Positions 6,676 to 13,893 of a stretch of DNA of 51,521 nt are shown piece by piece. Source of the stretch: an uncultured Pelagibacteraceae bacterium (lineage in GTDB: Bacteria > Pseudomonadota > Alphaproteobacteria > Pelagibacterales > Pelagibacteraceae). Below the pieces are notes generated by a model. That model searched no databases, was not told where the DNA came from, and saw nothing but the letters and a program-made list of their open reading frames with translations. The stretch spans positions 1 through 51,521 of the forward strand of contig CACBNI010000009.1 in NCBI GenBank assembly GCA_902540595.1, read 5' to 3'. The position numbers and the translations under genes were made by a program. Position 1 is the first letter of the stretch. Each line of letters opens with the position of its first letter.

Positions 6676-8495
6676 TGAATAAAGTTTTCGATAATTTTAA
6701 AAATGTTGTTGTCTATGATTATGAATTTAAAATCACAGACGGCAATCCCCCGTCCCCTGTTTGTGTAGTTTATAAAGAGCTGCACTCACAGAAAATAATA
6801 AAACAATGGCTGCTTGAAGAAGCTCCCCGATCCCCGTTTGAAATTTCGGAAACCCTGTTCATTGCTCACTTCTCAAATGCTGAAGTTGGATGTGATGTTG
6901 CACTTGGATATGAAAAGCCGAAATATATTTGGGATACTTTCGTCGAGGAAAAGAAACTAGAAAATGGAAAAATTAAAAAAGGATTTGGACTATTGGAAAC
7001 TTGTCAGCGATACGGCATTAACGAAATAATGAACGCCGATAAGAAAAGATATTGGCGTGATTTTATTATTAACAATTATCCCGATTACCCTGAAGAAGAT
7101 AAAACAGGAATATTAGACTATTGTTTAGAAGATGTTTTATTAACTGAAAAATTATTTTTAAAACAATGCGAACGACTAGAGCAGCTTGATAATAACTTTG
7201 TTCGAGTACTACAACAGGCAATCTTTCACGGAAGATCAAAAGGAATAGAGGCCCAAATATATGCAAACGGAATACCTTTAAACTTGCAGCTCTATAATGA
7301 TCTAAAAGAAAACTATGAAGCAGTAAGAGAATTAGAAATTGAAGAGCTAAATAAAATCTTTGATGTGTATGAATATGGAAAGTTTAGTCATAAAAAATTT
7401 GAAAAAGAATTGAAGCGAATAGGTCTTTTTAAGCGTTGGCCTAAATCAGAAACAGGAAGATTAAAAACAGATGACAGAACCATTTATAGATTTCAAGAAG
7501 TATGCCCTGAAATTATGGCGTTTAGAAATTCAAAGTTCATCATTGAAGCAAGAACACTAAAGGGATTTTCCGTTGGCAATGACGGACGATCTAGAGCTCC
7601 GCTAAATTTATTCGGACAAATTACTGGAAGAACAAATGTTTCAACTGCCATTAATCCCTTTGGTGCTCCAAGAAGAATGAGAACAATAATCGGAACGGAC
7701 GATAAACATATTTTAGTTTATGCAGATTGGAAAAGTCAGGAAGCAGTTATTCAGGCCCATTTATCCAAAGACGAAAATATGATTGGGGCGGTAAATAGCG
7801 GCGATCCATATTTATTTACTGCAAAAGGTGTTGGCGCAGTTCCCGAATTTGCAACAAAGAAAACTCACGGCAAAGAAAGAGAATTATATAAACAATCTTT
7901 CTTGGCGATTGGTTATGGACAAACACCATTTGGATTAATGAATAAATTAAATATGACATTGCCAAATGCAACTTTCATTCATTCTCAAATAGTAAATTAT
8001 TATAAAGTTTTTCAGGATTGGTCTAAAAGCATAATCGCAAAAGCAATGCAGCGTGGATACTTTCTAACTAAATATGGTTGGAAGTATTGGATATCCCCGA
8101 ACGAAAAAATAAATCCAAGAAGATTAATTAATTGGCCAATTCAATCTCACGGATCAGAAATATTACGAAGAGCAATTATTGATTTGGATGAAGCGGGATT
8201 TGAAATATCTATGATTATTCACGACGCAGTTTTAATTCATATGAAACGAAAAGGCAGCGCAAAGAATATTAGAAAATTAAAAAAGATTATGAGCGACGCT
8301 GCAGAAAAAGTAATCGGAGCTGCTATTCCTGTTGATACAAACATAATCAGAAAACAATTTAACCAAGACGGCGAACACAAAGAGCGTTGGGAAAAACTTT
8401 ATGAAAAATTAGAGTGGACGAAAAATAAACAGGTTTCTAATTCGGACATTGTGTACTCAAAGCAACCACCCGTAGTCTTTAATAAATATATATAA
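6675..8495 (+). CDS. Phage-type family A DNA polymerase with 3'-5' exonuclease domain
   Basis: Replicates element DNA. The first 170 residues form a DEDD-type proofreading exonuclease: DYE at about 15-17 (Exo I), FIAHFSNAE near 62 (Exo II) and DYCLEDVLL near 148 (Exo III). The polymerase domain follows: GQITGRTNVS, motif A VYADWKSQEAVIQAHLS near 350 (catalytic Asp), motif B RELYKQSFLAIGYG near 403 and motif C IIHDAVLIH near 515. The Glu that usually follows His-Asp in motif C is Ala. There is no 5'-3' exonuclease domain, as in T7-like polymerases. At 606 residues it is near T7 size. It overlaps the preceding gene by one base. Host polA is not in the window. Confidence 0.92.
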   Translation: MNKVFDNFKNVVVYDYEFKITDGNPPSPVCVVYKELHSQKIIKQWLLEEAPRSPFEISETLFIAHFSNAEVGCDVALGYEKPKYIWDTFVEEKKLENGKIKKGFGLLETCQRYGINEIMNADKKRYWRDFIINNYPDYPEEDKTGILDYCLEDVLLTEKLFLKQCERLEQLDNNFVRVLQQAIFHGRSKGIEAQIYANGIPLNLQLYNDLKENYEAVRELEIEELNKIFDVYEYGKFSHKKFEKELKRIGLFKRWPKSETGRLKTDDRTIYRFQEVCPEIMAFRNSKFIIEARTLKGFSVGNDGRSRAPLNLFGQITGRTNVSTAINPFGAPRRMRTIIGTDDKHILVYADWKSQEAVIQAHLSKDENMIGAVNSGDPYLFTAKGVGAVPEFATKKTHGKERELYKQSFLAIGYGQTPFGLMNKLNMTLPNATFIHSQIVNYYKVFQDWSKSIIAKAMQRGYFLTKYGWKYWISPNEKINPRRLINWPIQSHGSEILRRAIIDLDEAGFEISMIIHDAVLIHMKRKGSAKNIRKLKKIMSDAAEKVIGAAIPVDTNIIRKQFNQDGEHKERWEKLYEKLEWTKNKQVSNSDIVYSKQPPVVFNKYI

Positions 8496-8496
8496 T

Positions 8497-8856
8497 ATGA
8501 AATATAATAATATTATAACCCATAGTAGATCAGGCAAACCCATTGCAGCTCGAGATAAGAAAAAAGATTTTATCGCTGACTATCGGCCTGAAGAAAGTTT
8601 TCTTTGTTATAAAGCTGCGGGGCAATACGGATTAATTATTTACAATATTTTAAAATGGAAAATGGGAATGGATAAGTTCCAATTTGGCAGCGCAAAAGAT
8701 TCATATGTTGTTTCGAATAAAGAAACTAAACGCTGGATGACAAGGCAGAGAAAGAACGAAGCAATAGATGATTTGGCAGAGGCGGGATACTTAACAATCG
8801 TTGAAGCCAAGTTAGGTAAAAATAAAAAAGTGAGGTTAAATTTTACAAATGATTAA
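8497..8856 (+). CDS. Winged-helix DNA-binding protein, element 1
   Basis: The 119-residue protein fits a winged helix: YGLIIYNILKWKMG, then VSNKETKRWMTRQRKNEAIDDLAEAGYLTIVEAKLGKNKKVRLNF. Here the 'R.r...ai..L..aGyl.v....gk..r..l' pattern is the recognition helix plus wing. It may regulate the operon or act in replication initiation. It starts one base after the polymerase stop and overlaps the terminase-like gene by 8 bp (ATGATTAA). Confidence 0.65.
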   Translation: MKYNNIITHSRSGKPIAARDKKKDFIADYRPEESFLCYKAAGQYGLIIYNILKWKMGMDKFQFGSAKDSYVVSNKETKRWMTRQRKNEAIDDLAEAGYLTIVEAKLGKNKKVRLNFTND

Positions 8857-9616
8857 GAAACTATCAAAAGAAGAAATATCAAAGATGAACAAAGAAGAGC
8901 TGCTTGATGAGTTCGAGAATATCCACGAAGAAGTTATGAAAGAACGGGAGTTCGGCGGCAGTAATAAACCTGAAATAAATCTTCCCGACGCTACAGGAAA
9001 ACAAATTAAATTTATTGATTTGTACTGCAGCAAGTACGGGGAATTATCCGCAACTGAATGCGCAATTCGGGCGGGTTATAGTAGGACTTCAGCTTATCAA
9101 AGAGCACACGAATTGTTGGACTTCAGAAAAAATCCTGCGGTGGCAAAAGTAATTCAAGATCGGTTAATGGGTAATATGGAAGTTTGGATGTTAGATAAAC
9201 AAAAACATATGGCAAACTTAACCCGTATCCAACAAGAAGCTAGGGCCAAAGGTCAATATGGAGTTGCTGCCAAATGCGAAGAGCTCAAAGGTAAAGTTCA
9301 AGGTTTCTATGTTGAAAGAAATTTAAACATTAACGCCGACGCCAAAATAAATATCGAAGAAGCTCGAAACAGGATCAGAAAGAATTATGATCGTGAAGAT
9401 TATGAGGCGTATCAAAAGCGAGATATCGAAGAGATATTTGGGCCCGAACCTACACCCGAAGAGCGTAAGAAACAGAGAGCTGAAAAAGAACGCTTGAGGA
9501 AAGAGGGCGAAGAACGGATGAGAGAATTAGAAAAATACCAAGAAGATCGGACTAGAGAGAGGAATAAAAAGCTTGGATTAGATAGGAAAAACAAACTTCC
9601 TAAATTCGACGGATAA
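8849..9616 (+). CDS. Terminase small subunit-like protein (TerS)
   Basis: TerS recognises the packaging site and guides the large terminase. Residues about 49-107 match the Terminase_2 pattern: GKQIKFIDLYCSKYGELSAT, then AIRAGYSRTSAYQRAHELL and a FRKNPAVAKVIQDRL helix, which is the DNA-binding domain. Later come GQYGVAAKCEELKGKVQGFY, also typical of small terminases, and a long charged coiled coil (residues about 190-250). No large subunit, portal or capsid gene is present. In SaPI/PICI satellites a lone TerS redirects helper-phage packaging, and the same role is inferred here. The N-terminal 45 residues are acidic and helical. Confidence 0.75.
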   Translation: MIKKLSKEEISKMNKEELLDEFENIHEEVMKEREFGGSNKPEINLPDATGKQIKFIDLYCSKYGELSATECAIRAGYSRTSAYQRAHELLDFRKNPAVAKVIQDRLMGNMEVWMLDKQKHMANLTRIQQEARAKGQYGVAAKCEELKGKVQGFYVERNLNINADAKINIEEARNRIRKNYDREDYEAYQKRDIEEIFGPEPTPEERKKQRAEKERLRKEGEERMRELEKYQEDRTRERNKKLGLDRKNKLPKFDG

Positions 9617-9784
9617 CAAAAGTTTTTGGAGCTCTTCAAGAGGCGGGGTTTAGTTGGTTCTTGAGCCGTGTTCAAATTGCTCTTGCTTCTTTTTTCTCAC
9701 TATTTTTCACTATGACCACCAATAACTTCTTTCAATTCACGCTCCGCAAAACTATATTAGGAATGCATTAATAATATACATCTC

Positions 9785-9831
9785 GGCGTCGCTGATAGTA
9801 CTTCCATACAAAATTCGATTGGCGGCGCTGA
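9785..9831 (+). repeat. GC-rich near-identical 11-mers
   Basis: GGCGTCGCTGA (9785-9795) and GGCGGCGCTGA (9821-9831) differ by one base and are 36 bp apart in otherwise AT-rich DNA, 170 bp after the TerS-like gene. A packaging or replication signal is possible; this is inference. Confidence 0.4.
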
Positions 9832-10032
9832 CTAAACTGCTTTAACTACTTTCGCATTCGCTGAATAACAACTCTTGCAACAAGGCCCGTTGGATATTTC
9901 AAACTCTGAAAATTGAATTGACATATTGCATTTGATCTCTTTGTGCTGTCCGCAAAACAAACACCTATCTATAACTCTTTCTTGATAAAGTGATTTATCG
10001 TTTTCTTTCCCCGTTGAGTTATACCAAGCCAT
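9832..10032 (-). CDS. Possible small zinc-finger protein
   Basis: A 66-residue reverse ORF with a plausible four-Cys site: CLFCGQ, a further Cys, then PCCKSC. That spacing is unlikely to arise by chance and suggests a zinc ribbon. The start MAWYNSTG has no obvious Shine-Dalgarno, and the orientation opposes all other element 1 genes. It could be a lysogeny-side or anti-phage small protein, or spurious. Confidence 0.45.
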   Translation of the reverse strand: MAWYNSTGKENDKSLYQERVIDRCLFCGQHKEIKCNMSIQFSEFEISNGPCCKSCYSANAKVVKAV

Positions 10033-10164
10033 AAAATATTTATAGGATAATCCAAGATCAAAAGTATTTCAAATTTTTAAAATTTTTTTGAGGTGTGTAA
10101 GTGTGAATAACCTAGTGTAAAGGGTAAGACTATAAGAACCTAAATCTCATTTCGGGGGTATGGG

Positions 10165-10253
10165 GTATCTTTTTTGTTTCAGTTTCTAAAACGGGTTAGT
10201 ATCTTTTTTGTTTAGCGAAGCACTTGCGAAGCAGAGCGAGGCCCAACAGGGCC
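10165..10253 (+). repeat. Direct repeats and GC hairpin cluster
   Basis: A perfect 15-mer occurs at 10165-10179 and 10199-10213. GCGAAGCA follows at 10215 and 10226 with a partial third unit at 10236 (11-bp spacing, one helical turn). The stem GGCCC/GGGCC with loop AACA lies at 10240-10253. Helical phasing suggests protein binding, such as an iteron-like origin or a packaging site. Confidence 0.45.
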
Positions 10254-10410
10254 GAGCTCTTATTAAACTTAATTAGAAGCTCATAGAGAGCAATTTTATT
10301 TTTGTGATGTGTTTTTCGAATTCAATCTTGCTGCTTAAATACGGGCGCTGCAGAGTCCATTAAACGCTATTTCTGATCGGGTTTAAGGTTGAAAAGTTGT
10401 TTGCAATTCT

Positions 10411-10465
10411 CGAGTCTTTATGCGGGTTTTCGACAACTAATTTAAGAAAATAAAACCAAGACTCG
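10411..10465 (+). repeat. Interrupted inverted repeat
   Basis: CGAGTCTT (10411-10418) pairs with AAGACTCG (10458-10465), and the inner GGTTTT/AAAACC can extend the stem after a small bulge. It lies about 170 bp before the right core. A structured RNA or protein-binding cruciform is possible. There is no U tract, so it does not look like a terminator. Confidence 0.45.
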
Positions 10466-10519
10466 ATATTGTGTTTGTGTTGATTTACTTACTAAATGTG
10501 GACTCATAAATTTGCATTT

Positions 10520-10549
10520 GTTGGTAAATGGTTGGTAAATAGTTGGTAA
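10520..10549 (+). repeat. Arm-type repeats, element 1 right end
   Basis: Three GTTGGTAA copies at 10520, 10531 and 10542 (11-bp period), 84-113 bp inside the right core. The same octamer lies at the other three element ends. Confidence 0.6.
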
Positions 10550-10632
10550 GGAAATTTTTAAAATTGCTTGGCAAAAAATCGTGTAAATGCTATCTTATTT
10601 GAAGTGAATTTGGTTTCTTTGAAGAGAAAGAA

Positions 10633-10672
10633 ATTATGAGTGTACTGCTCTAACCAACTGAGCTACAGGCCC
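10633..10672 (-). repeat. Attachment core copy 2 (junction of elements 1 and 2)
   Basis: Exact direct copy of the 5' half of the CAU tRNA. It lacks the T arm and 3' acceptor, so it is a fragment and not a gene. It forms the right end of element 1 and the left end of element 2. Confidence 0.93.
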
Positions 10673-10716
10673 TACTCAATTTGCTTGGTTTTACTTCTTT
10701 TTTAAATTTCATTCAA
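10673..10716 (-). promoter_or_regulatory. Promoter-like sequence facing the tRNA 5' half, element 2 left end
   Basis: On the reverse strand, TTGAAT (10711-10716), a 17-bp spacer and TAAAAC (10688-10693) end 15 bp before the tRNA-derived core. The geometry is identical to that of the element 1 promoter, though the sequence differs. It would have driven the tRNA when element 2 was next to it. It now points into a tRNA fragment. Confidence 0.42.
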
Positions 10717-10777
10717 GGTAAGAATAAGTTTAATGTTCTAATGATGTTGTTCTTGTGTTCCGTATGTTTAGGAAAGC

Positions 10778-10796
10778 GTTGGTAATACGTTGGTAA
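10778..10796 (+). repeat. Arm-type repeats, element 2 left end
   Basis: Two GTTGGTAA copies at 10778 and 10789 (11-bp period), 106-124 bp inside the left core of element 2. The placement matches that of element 1. Confidence 0.6.
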
Positions 10797-10829
10797 AAAA
10801 ATATGACCTGGGAGTTGTATTTCTCCCAG
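10795..10829 (-). terminator. Rho-independent terminator after the 47-residue membrane peptide gene
   Basis: Reading the reverse strand: CTGGGAG (10829-10823), an 8-base loop, CTCCCAG (10814-10808), then a short spacer and a run of seven T (10801-10795). It lies 26 bp after the stop codon of the small gene. The T run overlaps the right arm-like repeat. Confidence 0.65.
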
Positions 10830-10854
10830 ATCTATCTGTTTAAATAACACATAG

Positions 10855-10998
10855 TTACTTTCTAAATCCACCAGCAACTAAATTAAAGACAGCAGTTAAT
10901 GCAAAAAAGCTAAACCACCAACCAGTAGCTGGTAAAATTAACCCTAGAACTATAGCTTGCTCTATTACACCAGCTATTAAATATTGCTTCAAAGTCAT
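10855..10998 (-). CDS. Small hydrophobic membrane peptide (47 aa)
   Basis: The reverse ORF from ATG 10998 encodes 47 residues with two hydrophobic stretches (LIAGVIEQAIVLGLILPATGWW; FFALTAVFNLVAGGF) and a basic C-terminal FRK, so it probably spans the membrane twice. It has an AAAGGA ribosome site, a terminator downstream and a promoter upstream, so it is a complete, self-standing gene. Just before the ribosome site is a perfect hairpin CTGTAAG/CTTACAG. The CTTACAGAAAGGA part of this leader recurs before the exported repeat peptide at 16596. Function unknown. Confidence 0.7.
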   Translation of the reverse strand: MTLKQYLIAGVIEQAIVLGLILPATGWWFSFFALTAVFNLVAGGFRK

Positions 10999-11010
10999 TT
11001 TTTATCCTTT

Positions 11011-11094
11011 CTGTAAGACTTTTTGCCTTACAGATTAAATATAATTACTGATTGATTAAATTTCCTGTGTAATGAGCTAAAAAGAATTGGACAA
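11011..11094 (-). promoter_or_regulatory. Promoter and leader hairpin of the 47-residue peptide gene
   Basis: On the reverse strand, TTGTCC (11094-11089), a 17-bp spacer and TACACA (11071-11066) form a promoter. The leader then contains CTGTAAG-gcaaaaagt-CTTACAG directly before AAAGGA. TTGTCCAA is the same box found at the tRNA promoter of element 1 and at 16401 and 16432. The hairpin could control translation. Confidence 0.45.
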
Positions 11095-11115
11095 AATCAC
11101 TTTACTTATTCTCAA

Positions 11116-12633
11116 TCAAAAGCCAGTCATCCAAGAAATAATTGCGGTGGAATTTTCTACATTTAAATTTGCATTTACTAATATTATTAGAAAAATAATA
11201 AGTAAATAAGATAATGCACCATATCTTGTACTAATAATTTCGATTTTATCGCTTAATAATTTGTTATTTTTTTGTACTCTAAATGAAACGACACTTAAGA
11301 TGTTTGGTATAACTGCATACACATATGAAGTTAAAATTATCCAGTCTAGAACTGTTAAATACTCCAATTTTGGTAATTCTGAATCAATTACAAAATTATA
11401 TGCAATTAAAGATAATAGACAAACTATTGTTACTGTTAATCTGGCTTCAAGCTCTTTTGGATCAATCCAAACAACTAACCAACAAACAGAAAGTATTAAG
11501 ATGATGGGAAGTATGACTTTATATAAATAGTAACTATGTTTTCTCTCTATAACTAAAGATAATTCTATACCATCTGAAAAATCATCTTTCATTGCATAAG
11601 AGTCTTGATATTGAAAATTATTAAATTCAAAAGAGACCGTATTCCAACCTGGTATGTCGTTATTTTTAATAATTTGATCCATTGCAAGATAAGTTAAACC
11701 GGACTCAGTAATTATCTTGTTTGGAATCCTCTGAAAATCATCAATTATTTTAATACTAATTGTTTGTCTATCAAAAGGAAAAGTTTTTAAATTAAACTTA
11801 TTTTTCATTGAATAAAACCCACCTACAAATTCTTCTACCATTAAATATTCATCATCATTATTTAATACTTTTGCATAAGGTGTTAATTTAAAAGAATTGT
11901 CTAATGCAAGGTTTTTATTACTCTTTGATAAATTTAAAATTTTGAACCCATGAAATGGTTTAGGAATTTTTATTTTAGAAAATTCTTCATCAGAATAATC
12001 ACAAACATAATAAGAATAATCGCCATCTTCTGTTTTAAATATTAAACTTCCCTGTAAAGCGTTCCAAAGTTCCTCATGATATTCAGCCGTATAATTTGAA
12101 CTAACATCAAATTCTAGATTAAATTCAACATTGCCATTTTTTGTATCAATTTTATTAAAATTAATACTTTTAATATCTATTTTTGGAGTATGAGTATAAT
12201 AATCATACCTCTTTAGGCTTTTTTCTATAATTTCACCTTTATTTGATTGGAATTGAAACTCTGCTGTTTCTGCATTTGAAATTATATTTTGTTGATCTTC
12301 GTTAAAATCAAATTGTTTACCGTTTAATTTTATAACTTTATATCCAGATTTAATTTCAGATGCCAAAATAGGATCAAGTATTTTCCCAACAACAAAATAA
12401 TTATCAATTTTTTTGAAAGACCATTCTCTTTTTTTAACATCTAATTTTTCACCAAATAAAAAACCAAAATTTTCATATATATCTTGTGGCACAACTTCAT
12501 ATTTTATCTCCTTTAATTTTTTTGCTACTAATTCACACCCTGGCTGATCATCTGCAAAAGAATAGGTCATTATTAGAGAAAGAAAGAATATATTGAGTAC
12601 TATTTTTATAATTAGACTAAATTTTTTTTTCAT
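11116..12633 (-). CDS. Pentameric ligand-gated ion channel homologue with N-terminal PDZ-like extension
   Basis: A Cys-loop/GLIC-type channel subunit. The 505 residues run as follows: signal peptide (1-28); an extra N-terminal domain with a PDZ-like segment (about 80-140: VVGKILDPILASEIKSGYKV, then KLNGKQFDF); the ligand-binding beta domain with FPFDRQ near 285; M1 (YYLYKVILPIILILSVCWLVV, about 368-390); pore-lining M2 (about 397-415) preceded by LEAR; M3 (about 424-450); and M4 near 475. The Glu before M2 matches the cation-selective position in GLIC. Classical prokaryotic members have about 320 residues, so the extension is notable. It is the last gene of a five-gene operon. Confidence 0.85.
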   Translation of the reverse strand: MKKKFSLIIKIVLNIFFLSLIMTYSFADDQPGCELVAKKLKEIKYEVVPQDIYENFGFLFGEKLDVKKREWSFKKIDNYFVVGKILDPILASEIKSGYKVIKLNGKQFDFNEDQQNIISNAETAEFQFQSNKGEIIEKSLKRYDYYTHTPKIDIKSINFNKIDTKNGNVEFNLEFDVSSNYTAEYHEELWNALQGSLIFKTEDGDYSYYVCDYSDEEFSKIKIPKPFHGFKILNLSKSNKNLALDNSFKLTPYAKVLNNDDEYLMVEEFVGGFYSMKNKFNLKTFPFDRQTISIKIIDDFQRIPNKIITESGLTYLAMDQIIKNNDIPGWNTVSFEFNNFQYQDSYAMKDDFSDGIELSLVIERKHSYYLYKVILPIILILSVCWLVVWIDPKELEARLTVTIVCLLSLIAYNFVIDSELPKLEYLTVLDWIILTSYVYAVIPNILSVVSFRVQKNNKLLSDKIEIISTRYGALSYLLIIFLIILVNANLNVENSTAIISWMTGF

Positions 12634-12684
12634 ATTTTCTTTTCTTCTTTTTTTGGGTTATTTTGAGACTTGCAAACATTAAAT

Positions 12685-13893
12685 TTAATTTAAACTTGGC
12701 CCAGCTACTAAAGCAAGTACTCCATCCAAATTATAAAAATAAATATAAGTAATAATTAAAATCCCAAAATAACTAATTGGTCCAGCCTTTTGGGCATATT
12801 TGTCAACTAGACTTAAATCTTTTCCAGATTTTAATTTTCTAACAAATGAATAAACACATAACATTGTTGCAATACCAGTATAGAAGTATGAAATTAAAAT
12901 AAAACAATCTAGAAAAGTTAAATAAGACAACTTTGGAAGATCTTCATCAATAATAAAATTGTAAGCAATTAAGGACAGTAAACAAACAATTGTTACATTT
13001 ACTTTTGCCTCTAATTGCGATCCTCTTACCCAAAATACTGACCAAGATATAGCAAGAATGAACACTATAGGCAGTATAATTTTAAATAAATAATAGGCAG
13101 ACTGTCTTTCAATAAATAAGTCTAAGTAAAACCCTTGGTATGGCATTCCATCATTATCAAGGTAATCATAATTGTAATAATCAACTTTTGATATACTCCA
13201 ACCAGGTATTTGAATTGGGGTTCCATCAATTACAAACTTAGTTTCTTTATAGTTTGGCATCGATATAGGCTCTGGTAAAATTTCAATAAGTGTAGAGGGA
13301 TATTCTGACCACAGCTCAAAAGTTAATTTTTGAGTATCAAATGGAAATCTTTTAAAATCAAAGTTGGCAGAGAACTTTGAACTATCTCGTAACCTTGTTC
13401 CAACATTTCCGTCACTATAAATATCTACCCAATCTGCATCTCCGCCAAGATTAATATTAGTTTTTGTTTTTTTATTATAAAACTCAATAGTTGGATAAAA
13501 AAGTCTATTTGAATTACCCCATAGTTCTAAAGGATTATATGAACAAAGATATATTCGTTTGCCTTGATCATAATATAGATTTAGATCTTTTAAAGTTTGA
13601 GCCAACCTTGCATCATTCCAATCATACCACATGGAATAAAAAGCCTCAAATTCCATTTCTTTCCCATTGATTTCGAAAATTCTTTCAATTAATAAATCTA
13701 CATATACCTTTAGTGGCTCATCACTAGTATAATCTGCATTAGGATAATTCATAGATTCAAGTAAAGTGTCACAATCCTCTCTTGAAACATCGAAGTCAGG
13801 ATATTTAAAAAAATTCTGTGCATAAGCTGAACTTGACAAAATCAAATAAAAAAATAATAAAATAGATGATATGAATTTTGAACCTTTTTTCAT
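12685..13893 (-). CDS. Pentameric ligand-gated ion channel homologue
   Basis: The second channel subunit (402 residues): signal peptide to about 25 (ending AYAQ), ligand-binding domain with VYVDLLIERIFEINGKEMEF and KRFPFDTQKLTFELW (about 181-195), PGWSISKVDYY, then M1 (AYYLFKIILPIVFILAISW, from about 266), LEAK before M2 (VTIVCLLSLIAYNFII), M3 and M4. It is clearly related to the downstream subunit in M1-M3 but lacks the PDZ-like part. Its ATG overlaps the amine oxidase stop (TAATG), so the two are translationally coupled. The pair may form a heteropentamer or two channels. The ligand is unknown; an amine is suggested by the neighbour. Confidence 0.88.
   Translation of the reverse strand: MKKGSKFISSILLFFYLILSSSAYAQNFFKYPDFDVSREDCDTLLESMNYPNADYTSDEPLKVYVDLLIERIFEINGKEMEFEAFYSMWYDWNDARLAQTLKDLNLYYDQGKRIYLCSYNPLELWGNSNRLFYPTIEFYNKKTKTNINLGGDADWVDIYSDGNVGTRLRDSSKFSANFDFKRFPFDTQKLTFELWSEYPSTLIEILPEPISMPNYKETKFVIDGTPIQIPGWSISKVDYYNYDYLDNDGMPYQGFYLDLFIERQSAYYLFKIILPIVFILAISWSVFWVRGSQLEAKVNVTIVCLLSLIAYNFIIDEDLPKLSYLTFLDCFILISYFYTGIATMLCVYSFVRKLKSGKDLSLVDKYAQKAGPISYFGILIITYIYFYNLDGVLALVAGPSLN

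Larger units (their letters stand above)
9617..10632. other. About 1 kb of mostly non-coding DNA at the right end of element 1
   Basis: This is the longest gene-poor stretch in the window. It holds one doubtful small minus-strand ORF (9832-10032) and many short repeats: GGCGKCGCTGA at 9785 and 9821 (36-bp period); a 15-bp direct repeat GTATCTTTTTTGTTT at 10165 and 10199; GCGAAGCA at 10215 and 10226, followed by the GC hairpin GGCCC-AACA-GGGCC (10240-10253); an interrupted inverted repeat CGAGTCTT/AAGACTCG (10411-10418/10458-10465) with inner GGTTTT/AAAACC; and three GTTGGTAA arm-like repeats. Candidate roles are replication origin, packaging site and a small RNA. None is proven. Confidence 0.55.
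1752..10672 (+). mobile_element. Element 1: integrated phage-satellite-like element
   Basis: The segment is bounded by direct 40-bp copies of the tRNA 5' half at 1752-1791 and 10633-10672, so excision would give a circle of 8881 bp. It encodes a tyrosine integrase next to the left end, an excisionase-like HTH protein, a family A DNA polymerase, a winged-helix protein and a terminase-small-subunit-like protein, but no structural phage genes. The genes run in one direction with frequent 1-8 bp overlaps, as in a phage early operon. Base composition looks richer in G and C than the flanking SAR11-like DNA (many CGA, GAC and GCG codons), which suggests transfer. GTTGGTAA repeats lie about 100 bp inside each end. 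Confidence 0.85.

Noticed and set aside
9712..9771. A 19-codon ORF (MTTNNFFQFTLRKTILGMH) in the non-coding end of element 1
   Set aside because: Too short, with no ribosome site and no motif.
10411..10465. Inverted repeat as a terminator
   Set aside because: No T run follows either arm and no gene ends just upstream.
9617..10632. CRISPR-like array in the repeat-rich region
   Set aside because: Repeats are only 8-15 bp, occur two or three times and have no regular spacer layout. No cas genes are nearby.
10633..10672. Possible second and third tRNA genes at 10633 and 17661
   Set aside because: Both copies end at the anticodon loop. No T arm or 3' acceptor follows, so they are attachment fragments.
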